A stretch of DNA of 64,000 nucleotides from Eulemur rufifrons (Eukaryota > Chordata > Mammalia > Primates > Lemuridae): assembly GCF_041146395.1 (NCBI RefSeq), contig NC_091002.1, forward strand, positions 10,534,501 through 10,598,500, read 5' to 3'. Of the stretch, positions 1-11,021 are shown in pieces. The stretch's first letter is position 1. The number at the start of each line of letters is the position of its first letter. The notes below the pieces were generated by a model. The model was given only the letters and a program-made list of their open reading frames with translations, was not told the origin of the DNA and searched no databases. The translations under genes and the position numbers were made by a program.

Positions 1-2410
1 AACCACAGCAATAAAGCAAATATTGCAATAAAGGTAGTCACTGAAATTGTTTGGTTTGTTTTCCAGTGCACATAAAAATTATCTTTACCCTATGTAGTCT
101 ATGAAGTGTACAACAGAATTATGTCTAAAAAAGTATATACCTTTTAGTTTATAACTAGTTTAGTATATACCTAGTTTAAAAATACTTTATTACTAAAAAA
201 AAATGCTAACAATTATCTGAGCCTTCAGCAAGTTGTAATCTTTTTGCTAGTGGAGGGTCTTGCTTGCCTGGGTGTTGATGGTTGTTGACTCATCAGTGTG
301 ATGCTTGCCTGAAGTTAAGGTGGTTGTCGTAATTTCTTAAAACAATGGAGTTTGCTGCTTCAATTGACTCTTCCTTTCATCAAAGATTTCTCTGTAGCAT
401 GCAATGCTGTTTGATAGTATTTTCCCCACAATAGAACTTCTTTAAAAATTGAAGTCTTCTCTCAAACCCTGCTGCTTCTTTATCAACTAAATTTATTTAA
501 TATCCCAAATCCTTTGTTGTTGTTTCAGCAACATTCATAGCACCTTCACCAGGAGTGGATTCCATCTCAAGAAACCACTTGCTTTGCTCATCCATAAGAA
601 GCAGCTCTTCATCCATTCAAGTTTTATTATGAGATTCCAGCTATTCAGTCACATCTTCAGGCTCCACTTCTAATTCTAGTTCTCTTGCTATTTCCACCAC
701 ATCTGCAGTGACTTCCTCCCCTGAATTTTTGAACCTCTCAAAGTCATCCTTTGAACCATTCGAAGTCATCCATGAGGGTTGAAATCAACTTCTTCCAACT
801 TCTGTGAATGTTGATATTTTGACCTCCTACCATGAATCATGAATGTTCTTAATAGCATCTAAAATGGTGAATCCTTTCCAGAAGATTTTCAATTTACTTT
901 GCCTAGATCCATCAGAGGAATCACTATCTATGGCAGCTATAGCCTTATGAAATGTACTTCTTAAATAATAAAACTTGAAAGTTGAAATTTCTCCTTGATC
1001 CATGGGCTGTAGATTGGTTGTTGTATTAGCAGGCATGAAAACAACGTTAATTTCCTTGTACATCTCCTTCAGAGCTCTTGAATGATCAAGTGCATTGTCG
1101 ATGAGCAGTAATATTTCAAAAGGAATCTTTTTTTTCTGAGCAGTAGGTCTAAACAGTGGGTTTAAAATATTCAGTAAATCATGCTATAAACAGATAGGCT
1201 GTCATCGAGGCTTTATTGTTGCATTTATAGAGCACAGGCAGAGTAGATTTCGCATAGTTCTTAAGGGCCCTAGGATTTTCAGAATGACAAATAAACTCTG
1301 GCTTCAACTTAAAGTCAATAGCTGCATTAGCCCCTAACGAGAGAGTTAGCCTGTTCTTTGAGGCTCTGAAGCCAGGCATTGACTTCTCTCTAGCTATGAA
1401 AGTCCTACGTAGCATCTTTTTCAAACAGAAGGCTGTTTCATCTATACACAAAATCTGTTGTTTAATGTAACCACCTTCACCAATGATCTTAGCTAGATCT
1501 TCTAGATAATTTGCTGCAGCTTCTACACCAGTACTTGCAGCTTCACCTTGTACTTTTATGTTATAGAGGTGGCTTCTTTCCTTAAACTTCATGAACCAAC
1601 CTCTACTACCTTCAGACTTTTCTTCTGCAGCTTCCTCAGCTCTCTCTCAACTTTCATAGAATTGAAGAGAATTAGGGCCCTGCTCTGGATTAGGCTTTGG
1701 CTTAAGGGGAATGTTGTGGCTGATTGGATCTTCTACCCAGACCACTCAAACTTTCTCCGTATCAGCAACAAGCCTGATTCATATTCTTATCATTCATATG
1801 TTCATTGGAGTAGCACTTTTTATTTCCTTCAAGAATTTTCCTTTGCATTCACAAGTTGGTTAACCATTTGGTATAAGAGGTCTAGCTTTTGGCCTATCTC
1901 AGCTTTCAACATGCCTTCCTCACTAAGCTTAATCATTTCTAGCTTTTTATTTAATGTGAGAGATGTGCTACTCTTTCCTTCACTTGAGCACTTGAACCAA
2001 TGTATGGTTACTAATTAGTCTAATTTCAATATTGTTGTGTCTCAAAGAAGAAAGAGGCCTAAGGAGAAGGAGAGAAATCGGGGAACATCCTGTCAGCAGA
2101 GCAGTCCGAACACACACAACATTTACTGATTAAGTTCACTGTCTCGTATGGGTGCAGTTCATGGTGCCCAAAAACAATTACAATAGTAACATCAAAGATC
2201 ACTGATCACAGATCACCACAAAAGATATAATAATAATGAAAACATTTGCAATATTGTGAGAGTACTAAAATGTGACACAAAGACACAAGGCGAGCACATG
2301 CTGTCAGAAAAATGATGCTGGTAGACTTGCTTGATGCAAGGTTGCTACAAACCTTCCATTTGTAAAGAATTCAATACCTGTGAAGCACAATAAAAGGAGG
2401 TGCACCTGTA
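1..2410 (+). mobile_element. Tigger1 DNA transposon (TcMar-Tigger), near full length, 5' tip cut by window edge
   Basis: The sequence follows the Tigger1 consensus in its usual orientation over almost its whole length. The subterminal repeat (nt 1-35, 'caataaagcaaatattgca') is present, followed by the transposase gene on the opposite strand, the long 5' leader (about 2020-2340) and the other end near 2410 ('cacaataaaaggagg...cacctgta'). Roughly the first 40 bases of the element lie outside the window. Tigger elements move by cut-and-paste using a DDE transposase of the pogo/Tigger class and insert at TA. This copy is a dead fossil, because the internal gene carries a lost start codon, a nonsense change and frameshifts. 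Confidence 0.93.
206..2001 (-). pseudogene. Tigger1 transposase pseudogene (DDE superfamily)
   Basis: The minus strand encodes recognisable pieces of the pogo-like Tigger1 transposase. From the N-terminus they are: the CENP-B/pogo-type DNA-binding start (about 2000-1800, '[15 protein letters not shown]'), the catalytic-domain block at 1592-1179 containing 'CIDETAF', a 'LIDNALDH' stretch near 1110, and the block at 1063-827 containing 'QPMDQG'. All three catalytic aspartates of the DDD triad are therefore still visible. The gene is broken. The normal ATG reads ATT near 1999. A Trp codon has become TGA just after 'AYLFIA', near 1180. An extended T-run near 1128 appears to shift the frame. The C-terminus ends near 206. 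It should make no active enzyme. Confidence 0.9.
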
Positions 2411-2530
2411 TGATTAGCTCTATTTAGCCTTTCCACAATGTATACATATTTCAAGACAACATGTACATGATAAATATATATACTTTGTGTCAATTTTAAA
2501 AATTTAAAAAAATCACATTGTACACCATAA
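2411..2530. other. AT-rich spacer between Tigger1 and L1, possible old L1 3' tail
   Basis: AT-rich sequence with 'ccacaatgtatacatattt' resembling the 3' tails of several old L1 subfamilies. It is too short and diverged to assign. Confidence 0.3.
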
Positions 2531-4668
2531 GTATATATAAGTTTTATCTGTCAGTTATGCTTCAATATAGCTTAGAAAAATAACTATAATTAATATGTTA
2601 GGAGCTCTCATGGAAAAAGTAGATAACATGCAAGAACGGACAGGTAACTTAAGCAATGAAATGGAAACTCTAAAAAATAAACAAAAGAAAATCCTACAAA
2701 TCCAAAGCACAGTAACAGAAGTGAAGACAGCCTTTGATGGGGTCATCAGTACACTCAGTACAGAGAGGTTGAAGCTATGTTGATAGAAAGTTATTGAACT
2801 GAAATGCAAAAAACCATACACACATACAGAGCAATAATTTTAAAAGCAGAACAAAACATCCTAGAACTCTGGGGAAATTTCAAAAGGTATAACATACACA
2901 TAATTGAAACACCAGAAGGAGAAAAAAGACAAAGAATCAGAAGAAACATTTGAAGTGGCAATCGCAGAGAATTTTCAAAAATTAATGACAGAGACAAATC
3001 CACAGATGCAGGAAACTCAGAGAACACCAAGATAAATATCAAAAAATGTTCACCTAACCATATCATATTCAAACTTCAGAAAACCAATGACAAAGTCTTA
3101 AAAGAAGACAAACGGAGGAAAAAACTATACAGAAAAAAAATATCTATAGAAGAACAAGGATAAGAATTACATAGAACGTCTCATCAGAAACTATGCAAAC
3201 AAGCAGGCAGTGGAGTGAAATACATAAGACATGGAAAAATAAAAATACAGAATTTTATATTCAGTGAAATGATCCTGAAAAATGAATAGGAAAGAAAGAT
3301 TTTTCTCAGTAAAATAGAAACTGAGGAAATTCATTGCCAGCACATTTGCCCATCAAGAAATGCTTTAAAAAAATTTCTTCATGTAGAAAAAATATTACAT
3401 AGGTCAGATACTTGGATCTACATAAAGAAAAGAAAAGCACTGGAGAAGGAATAAATGAAGGTAGAATAAAAAAAATTATTTTTATTCTTTATTGATCTAA
3501 AATGTGACTTTTTCTTTAAAATAATAGTAACAATGTATTAGGTGATTATAGCATATAGATAAATGCAGTGCATGACAGTAATGCCATAAAGAATGGGAGG
3601 GTGGAATTGGAATATTCTACTGTTACAAGGTAGCTGTACCATATGTGAAGTGGTATAGTGTTATTTGAAGGTAGACTTAGATAAGGTGTAAATGTATATT
3701 ATATTAATAATTTTAGGGCAACCAGTAAAAATTTTTTAAAAGGAAGTATAGTTTGTATGCTAAGAGAGCAAAGAAAATGAAATCATATAAAATGCTCAAT
3801 TAAAGCTAGAGAAGGCAGGAAAAAAGGGGAAGAAAAAAGAAACAAAGAACAAGTGCAATAAATAGAAAACTGATACAAAGATGGTAGGTAATAATCTAAT
3901 TATATCAATAATTAATACATGTTAATGGTCTAAATGTACCAATTAAAATTGTCAGAGTGAATTGAAAAACCAGACCCAAATATACATTGTCTATTGGAAG
4001 CCCTCTTTAAACATAAAGATTCAGATAGGTAAAGGGATAGAGAAAGTATATCATGCTTACACTAATCAAGAAAACTGGAGTAACTACAATAATTTCAGAC
4101 AAAGCTGATTGTAGGACATTACAAAATGGTTAAAGGGCAAATTCTGTAAGAAGACATAACAATCTTAAGTGTGTATGCACCTAATAACAGAACATAAAAA
4201 TATGTGAAGCAAAAACTAGTAAAACCACCAGGAGAAATAAACAAAATCACCATGATAGTTGATGAGTTCAACACTCCTCTTTCGGTTTATGATAGATGAA
4301 GCAGACAGAAAATCAGTAAGGATGGAGCTGACTTGAACAGCACTATCAATCAACGTGACATTCGTAGAACACTCCATCCAACAAGTGCAGAATACACATT
4401 CTTCTCAAGCTCACATGGTACTTTCACCAAGATTGACCACATTCTGGATTATAAAATACACCTTAACAAATTTCAAAGAATGGAAGTTATATAAAGTATG
4501 TTCTCAAACCACAATGGAATTAAACTAGAAATCAATAGCAGAGCTAGAAAATCCTGAAATATTTGGCTATAAAAAACACACTTCTAAATAACACATGGGT
4601 CAAAGAAGAAGTCTCAAGAGAAATTTACAAATATTTTGAACTAAATGAAAAAGAAAATACAACTTATT
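2530..4668 (+). mobile_element. L1 (old L1M-class) fragment: ORF1 coiled coil through start of ORF2
   Basis: This is a plus-strand fossil LINE-1. Nt 2595-2783 encode an ORF1p coiled-coil piece ('MLGALMEKVDNMQERTGN'). The region near 3180-3420 matches the ORF1 C-terminal and inter-ORF spacer. From about 3880 the sequence follows the 5' part of ORF2, the apurinic endonuclease domain ('cacctaataacagaacataaaaatatg', then a region around 4370-4560 equivalent to '...RTLHPTSAEYTFFSSSHG'). Many stops and frameshifts are present. It breaks off near 4668, where an unrelated open-frame island begins. Confidence 0.85.
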
Positions 4669-5388
4669 AAATACATACTTCTCACGGACACACCCATCAA
4701 GTCAGACTGCTGGAGAGTTGCTTGTGCTCTTCTGGGAATGAAGGTACTGCTTCAGCGAAGCCATTGCCTAATTCCAATGTAAGGATCTGGCTTAATGGCT
4801 GAAATGAGGAGCTCCACTCAGGCACCGGAGCATTCAGATGGGCTTCATTAGCTTGGAGGGGCGGGCACACCATGATTGAAATCTTGAGAGGATAAGCTCT
4901 CAGAGAGTGAAGGAACTCATCCACAGAGCTTATCCTGTGCAGAATGTTCAAATGCTGTCTGGTTGTGATTATAGACAACCCAACAAAGCTGAAAAAGTCT
5001 TCAGATCCTAAATTAAAATTGTTCAAAAACTGACATTGCATTCCTAAACAAGATCTGAGTCTCTGGTGCTTGCTTAGGCATTTTGAGTTTAATTGGGCTT
5101 AACAGAAAGTTCTGGCCCCAAATTTAGGGATGCACCAAAGTTTGGCTTTGGTCTCAATATCGTGCTCTGATCTGCTATTTGGCTTTGCCTGACCTCAATC
5201 CTTGGAAGTCCAAATAACCTTATTTGTCTGTTTCACCACTCTATTTTGCAACAACCCTATATTTTATTCGATCAGTGATCATGTGGTTTCATAAGTAACA
5301 CTTATATTTAATCAGAAACAATGTCAGTGCCAGGAATAAAACATGTCCTTTAGATTTATTTTTAATATCTGAATATTTATTTCCAAAG
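4669..5388 (-). other. Unassigned island with a 114-codon ATG-initiated minus-strand frame
   Basis: This block sits between the truncated L1 and MER2 and matches neither. On the minus strand an ATG at 5041 opens 114 codons down to 4697 ('MQCQFLNNFNLGSEDFFSF' at the start). The frame is open for about 20 further codons upstream to a TAA. Neighbouring minus-strand frames further upstream (5085-5230) are also stop-poor and protein-like. It is richer in G+C than the flanking L1. I see no poly(A) run or clear target-site duplication. I do not recognise the protein. It could be a retrocopy fragment, an unlisted repeat or chance. Confidence 0.35.
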
Positions 5389-5725
5389 ACAATTGTCCCT
5401 CCTCATCCATGGGGGATTGGTTCCAGGACACCCGTCTCCCACAGATAGGAAAATCGCGATGCTCAAGTCCCTTATATAAAATGGCATAGGGTTTGCATAT
5501 AACCTACACACACCCTTCTGTATACTTTTAATCATCTCTATTAGTTATAATATCTAATACAGTGTGTACACGTTACTGCATTGGCATGGATTCAATGTAG
5601 TACTCAGCATGTACAAATTCAAGTTTGCTTTTTGAAACTTTGTGAAATGTTGTTTTCCAAATATTTTTCATCCATGCTTGGTTGATTCCATGGATGCAGA
5701 ACCAATGGATATGAAGGGCCACCTG
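5389..5725 (+). mobile_element. MER2-type nonautonomous Tigger DNA transposon
   Basis: The sequence follows MER2. One terminal repeat begins 'ttgtccctcctcatccatgg' and the inverted copy ends 'ggatatgaagggccacctg'. The typical internal 'cttatataaaatggcatag' lies near 5473. Some internal sequence is missing compared with the family. It has no coding capacity and would have depended on a Tigger transposase supplied in trans. Confidence 0.85.
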
Positions 5726-6015
5726 GGCAGGCAAGAATAACTTGGAGTGAAAAGTCTTCAAATGTTGATATTCTATTAAAGTATAAATGTATATTTATTA
5801 TTGCAAGAGTAAAGTGGTGTGCTAATTAATGATGACTGCACATCATTCAATTTATGTATAAAACTAAGCAGCATTTTCAAATATTTTAACAAGGAAAGAG
5901 ATTGATAATCATTATAAATTTTAAAAGAGAGGATATTAGCTATATCATTTCAGTAAGACCAGCCATTGCATCCTGGCTGAGCAACCAAGTGTTTATAAAA
6001 ATTTGAATAATAATT
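5726..6015. other. AT-rich DNA, nothing recognised
   Basis: Intergenic AT-rich sequence. I see no coding signal and no repeat I can assign. Confidence 0.5.
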
Positions 6016-6305
6016 GCAGTAGTCTGCTCAAGTTGCCATAATAGAATCACACTGACTGGATGGCTTCAACAACATGAATCAATATTCTCACAGCTCTAGA
6101 GGCTGGAAGTCCAAGATCAAGGCTCCAGCCGGGTTGGTTTCTGGAGAAGCATCTCTTCCTGACTTGCAAGCAGCCTATTGGATTGGGCCCTACCCTTATG
6201 ACCACAGTCACCCTTAATTGCCTCCTACTTCCAAATACAGTTTTATTGGGAGTTGAGGCTTCAACGTATGAATTTGGGGTGGGGAGAATAGTTCACTTCA
6301 TAACA
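6016..6305 (-). mobile_element. Old mammalian interspersed repeat, same family as 46497-46971
   Basis: This is a familiar eutherian repeat text: 'tgccataatagaatcacac', 'ctcacagctctagaggctgg' and 'tcaacgtatgaatttggggt'. The copy at 46497-46971 is the same family in the opposite orientation. I cannot give the family name with confidence. Confidence 0.65.
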
Positions 6306-8108
6306 ATAACATAAAGTGAAACAGTAATAATGGTACCATTGTTTGTTGTACTAGCATCCATAGCATTACATAAAATAACATTTAATAACTATATTAATTT
6401 TTAGTTATTTAATACCATTTAATCTATAATTTATAAAAAGTCATGTATGACTTTTTCACATCTCATGATGACAAATTGAAAGCAGAGCCTTAGCTTTGCC
6501 ACCTCAAGATTCCATGGGGAAGAAAAAATATCCTAAAATTCTGTGATAAAACATCTTCAATCCGAATACAATAAAACAGAATGAAGAAAAGAAGAAATAC
6601 TTTGAAAACTGTGTAAGAACATTCTGTTCTTACTAATAAAAATTCAAAACAACAGGATTCCAGGTGCTTTAGTAAGAAAATTCTTTATAGTCAACAAGCA
6701 CTTAAGTTTTAAATAAAAATATGTCAAAATAATTGCTTTAGATTGCAATCATTCTTGGTAGTTTTAAATAAAGCTATAAATTCTATGTACAAAGTTCCTT
6801 CTAAAAAATGTTACAAAAATATTTTACTAAGTTATACAATGCTACATTCAAAAAAGGTCATAACACTATTTAACGTGTTGCTTCTTTATCTTGAGTCAGG
6901 CATTCAGACATGTAAAATAGGAGGTCCTTTTTATTTTTCATAGCTTAGTGGATGACTTACTAAAATATTTTTGGGTTTCTCCTGGCTAACAGACACAAAT
7001 ATGATAAAGAAATGTTTATGGAATGGAAATTCAGTGAAGGAAATCCCCACGCAACTGACAGCAGAACATACATTGTGAAGGGCAGGAATAATAAATGAGG
7101 AGCTCGCAAGCATGCCAGGTTTTGTGCACGTCTTCCAGTTGTGTGTTCAAAAAGTAATGATGCTGAGGGTAATGGAAGAAAATTACTGGTTAGAAGTAAA
7201 CAAATTGTGAGCCACATTCAGGCACAGGTAGACTACAAAACATGGAAGAGCTTCTGGGCCTGCCTTATCAGATGCTTGCACAAGACATTCACACCAGCTG
7301 TTACGTGTTTAAAAGGTTCCTTGGACGAAAAAAACCAAACCAAAACAAAACAACAACAACAAAAAAACCAGACTTAATGCTGCATTTTGCTGTATATAAA
7401 ACTGACATAGGAGGAATCACTAACAACAGTGGTTACTTTCAGAGAAAATAGTTCATTTGCTGGAAACTGCTGAAGATTCAAGTGATCAAAATGCTGCGTC
7501 TTCAAAGCGTTAAGTTTTTAAAAAATATGATTCCTGTTGTACAGGTCTTCATATTATTCTAGTTCAAATAACATACTGAAATGGAAGATGCTGATGGAAA
7601 GTCAGAGACAGTTTTGTTATCCTGAGTCAATTCTATCGCTTTTACCATGTTTCTATATTCATGCTAAATTTTCTCAAGTAATTATGTGATGTAGCATATC
7701 TATGTAAAAATAATTATCTATATATGTATTTTTATTTATATATGGATATAGACAGCACCTTAACTCTGTCTCTGAAAATATTTAAGGCATATCTTCTAAA
7801 AGTAGGGAAAGCTTTAAGTTTGTTAAATTGTCTCAGTGAAATTTTTATCACCACTAATACAATTTTCAAGTCTAGGAGTTGAAAGGGAAAAGAAAACCTA
7901 ATAACTTGGTGGCAACATTATCTATACTGGTAGATTCAGCCAAAAAATTTTTACTCGCAAATTTACAGTGAACATCAATTTAATATCACTAGTGCATAGT
8001 ACAGGAAACACAGTATACTCTGGAAGGTGAAGTTCCGGTGCTATGAAATCAAACTTTTAAAATGTGACTGCTCAAAATTATAATTAATACAATAATAATA
8101 ATCATTAA
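6306..8108. other. AT-rich intergenic DNA with a short CAAAA/CAA low-complexity run
   Basis: No gene or assignable element was found. A (CAAAA)/(CAA)-type low-complexity stretch lies at 7328-7370, and AT-rich 'tatata' text lies near 7720-7745. The short open frames here show no recognisable protein. Confidence 0.5.
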
Positions 8109-8272
8109 TTTTTTTTTTGAGACAGGGTCTAACTCTGTCACCTGGGCTAGAGTGCAGTGGCGTCATCATAGCTCACACTTCAACCTCAAACTCCTGGGCT
8201 CAAGCAATCCGTCCACCTTGGCCTCCCAAAGTGTTAGAATCCTAGCACAGGCATGAACCACTGTGCCCAGCC
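8109..8272 (-). mobile_element. Alu-related short copy (about 160 bp, monomer-sized)
   Basis: On the minus strand it starts like a 7SL-derived Alu ('ggctgggcacagtggttcat'), including the 'cctagcactttgggaggc'-type left-arm head. It then passes directly into the terminal part ('gagctatgatgacgccactgca...ccctgtctc') and a short A-tail (T-run at 8109-8118). The second arm and the A-rich linker are absent, so this is a monomer-sized or internally deleted Alu. The 'gtcatcatagctcac' text on the plus strand is the strepsirrhine-style diagnostic form. Confidence 0.88.
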
Positions 8273-9052
8273 GATAGTTAAAATTTTAAATACCATTTCA
8301 GATTTACTTTTGTACGTCAGCAGTTCATTCTAAATGATGGTGATCTCTGCTTTTTGCTTTAGTTTCAACCAAATACTGATTTAGTATCCAGACATCCTAC
8401 ATTTGGCCAGATGTTTTATTTGATATCCACCCATTTCATACACCTTCAGAGTCTAAGGTAAGTGAAGAGGTTATAAGGGGCCCTAGTTATCTGCATGTTT
8501 ATTTTTAACATCCTCTGAGACATGAATTTAGCTAAAAGAGCAAAAGTCTTTACAAGTTGGAAAATACCCATGAATGAACTGACTGCTTTAAAACTATGTT
8601 TCCCCTTAAACATCCCTCCCCACTAAAAATGAGCATCTATCTTTGCCCATCTGATCAACTTCCAAGTCTGTTTGGATTTTGGCTAATTGATTCATTTTTG
8701 TAAACTCCCAACAATTTGATGTACGTGTGGTACAATTCATTTGCTAAGTGACACTGCAAACCTAGCCAAAGGTTCAGGGTTTTAAGAAGTCAGTGAAAGT
8801 GATGCTGGACAACTGTAGCGGGTGTCTAAATGCCCACTGACAAATGAAGACCTGGCAGAGGGTGTCACATTAATAGCTGAGGAACAGCAAACTGACTGGA
8901 TAGATGGCAGAAGGTCACCTCAGTAAAAGATGATTTAATGTCAAGGGATGAAAGGGGGCTCTCAGAAAATTGATGAAGCTATAAAATGTTTATTAAAACC
9001 CCTTCTTATCTTGTTATGAAAATAAAACATGATATAAATACAACTGATAATA
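8273..9052. other. Intergenic DNA, nothing recognised
   Basis: AT-rich sequence without a coding or repeat signature that I can support. Confidence 0.5.
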
Positions 9053-9377
9053 CAGCTTTAGCATCCCTAATCTGAAAATCTGAAATCTCAAATGCTCCAG
9101 AATTAAAAACTTTTTCAGCACAGACATGATGGCATGAGCAGAAAATTCCACACCTGACCTCATGTACACAAATTTTGTTTCATGCACAAAATTATTTAAA
9201 ATATTGTATAAAATTACCTTCAGGCTAATGTATGAAGTAATATGAAACACAAATGAATTTCACATTTACACTCGGGTCTTATCTCATTAAATACATGCAG
9301 ATATTCTAAAATCTGAAAATACCCCAAATCCAAGACACCTCCAGTCCCAAGCATTTCGGATAAGGGATATTCAACCT
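9053..9377 (-). mobile_element. Nonautonomous Tigger-type miniature element (MER8/Tigger3-like)
   Basis: Inverted termini are visible: 'agcatccctaatctgaaaat' at the left end, and 'catttcggataagggatatt' followed by 'caacct' at the right. Internal text ('atgctccagaatt', 'cctcatgtacacaaattttg', 'cttcaggctaatgta') is typical of this 'ttcggat'-rich group. A 'ta' dinucleotide flanks both ends. It has no coding capacity. The exact sub-family is uncertain. Confidence 0.72.
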
Positions 9378-9385
9378 ATAATAAC

Positions 9386-9537
9386 TAATATTTATTGAGT
9401 ACTTATTATGTGGAAGACACTGCATTAAGTACTTAAAGTAGTAGAGCAATCTAATTTTTTCTCAAAGCAATCCTGTGAAGTAGGTTTAGCCACCCTCCCA
9501 AGGTTACATAGCTAGCAAATGGTTAATCTTGCAATAT
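9386..9537 (+). mobile_element. MIR SINE
   Basis: The MIR core is clear: 'tattgagtacttattatgtg', 'cactgcattaagtactta', 'caatcctgtgaagtagg', 'aaggttacatagctagcaa'. It is an ancient tRNA-derived SINE in plus orientation. Confidence 0.85.
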
Positions 9538-9544
9538 ATATTCT

Positions 9545-11015
9545 TTCAGATACTTTTAAAACTTGAGATATAGTTCACATACTATAAAATTCACTTTAGT
9601 AAAGTATACAAATCAGTGGTTTCTAGCATATTCAAAAAGACATGCCAGCATCACCACTATCTAATTCTAGAATCTGTCATCCTCCCAAAAGAAACCTATT
9701 TATTAGCACCCATTTCTTATTCTCCTCTTGCCAAACCCCTCACAACTGTAAATCTAATTTCTGTCTGCATGGATTTGCCCTTTCTGTGCATTTTATATAA
9801 GTTGAATTGTACAATATGTGGCCTTTTGTGTCTGCCTTCTTTCACTTAGAATAATGTTTTCAAGGTTTACACCTATGTTGTAGCATGTCTAAACACTTCA
9901 TTACTTTTTTATTGCTGATTAATATTCCATTGTATAAATATACCGTGTTTTGTTTATCCATTCATCAGCTCATGGGTGATTTCTTCTTTTTGTCAATTAA
10001 GAATGGGGCTGCTATGAATATTCATGTATAAGTTTTTATATATACCTAGGAATGGAATTTCTCGGTCATATGATAATTGCCAAACTGTTTTCCAAAGTTG
10101 CCTCACCATCTAACATTCCCACCAGCAATATAAGAGGATTCCAATTTCTCCACATCCTCACCAACACTTGGTATTGTCTGTATTTTTATTATTGGCTATA
10201 ATAATAATAGAGATATGAAGTGGATATGTCATTTTGTGGTTTTGATTTGTGTTTTTCTAATAGCTAATGATCTTAAGAATTTTTTCATGTGCTTATTGGC
10301 CATTAGTATATTTTCTCTGGAGTAAAAATAATTCAAAAAAGTGCCCATTTTAAAATTGAGTTATATCTTTTTAGTGTTGAAGTTTGTCAGTTCTTTATAT
10401 ATTATAGATTCTGGCCTCTTATTAGTTATATGATTTGCAAATATTTTCTCCCATTCTGTAGGTTGTCTTTTTACTTTATCAATGGTGCCCTTTGAAGCAC
10501 AATTATTTTTCATTTTGATTAAGTCCAATTAATCAATTTTTTATTGCTTCTGCTTTTGGTGTCATATCTAAGAAACCATTGACTAATACTAATAATACTA
10601 CGATGTCTTCTAAAATTGTTATCATTTTAGTTTTACATTTAGGTCTTTGATTCATTTTGAATTAATTCTTGTATACGCTGTGAGCTTTGGCTCCGAATTC
10701 ATTCTTTTTCAAGTAGGAGACACACTGTTGTTCCAGTACCATGTGTTGCAAAGGCTATGCTTTTACCCATTGAATTTTCTTGGGACCCCTGTCAAAAATT
10801 AATTCACTATAAATGTGAAAATTTATTTCTGGACTCTAAATTATATTGCATTGATTGAAAAATCTGCCATTATGTAACTACCACACTGTATTTATTGCTG
10901 AAGCTTTGTAGCAAGTTTTGAAACCGGGAAGTGTGAGTTCTCTAACTTTGTTCTTTTTCAAGTTTTCTTTGACTATTTCAATCCTTTTATTACAATGTCA
11001 ATTTCTTAAAAAAAA
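9545..11015 (-). mobile_element. L1 (old) 3' part, minus strand
   Basis: On the minus strand this reads as the L1 3' UTR and ORF2 C-terminal region. Plus-strand text such as 'attaatattccattgtataa', 'ttctccacatcctcaccaac' and 'ccattctgtaggttgtcttt' is the reverse complement of conserved ORF2 C-terminal text. It is heavily mutated. An A-rich 'aaaaaaaaacaaaaca' at 11009 separates it from the next L1 unit. Confidence 0.85.
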
Positions 11016-11021
11016 ACAAAA

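Noticed and set aside
2595..2783. Small coiled-coil protein gene
   Set aside because: The sequence is the ORF1p coiled-coil of an old L1, not a host gene.
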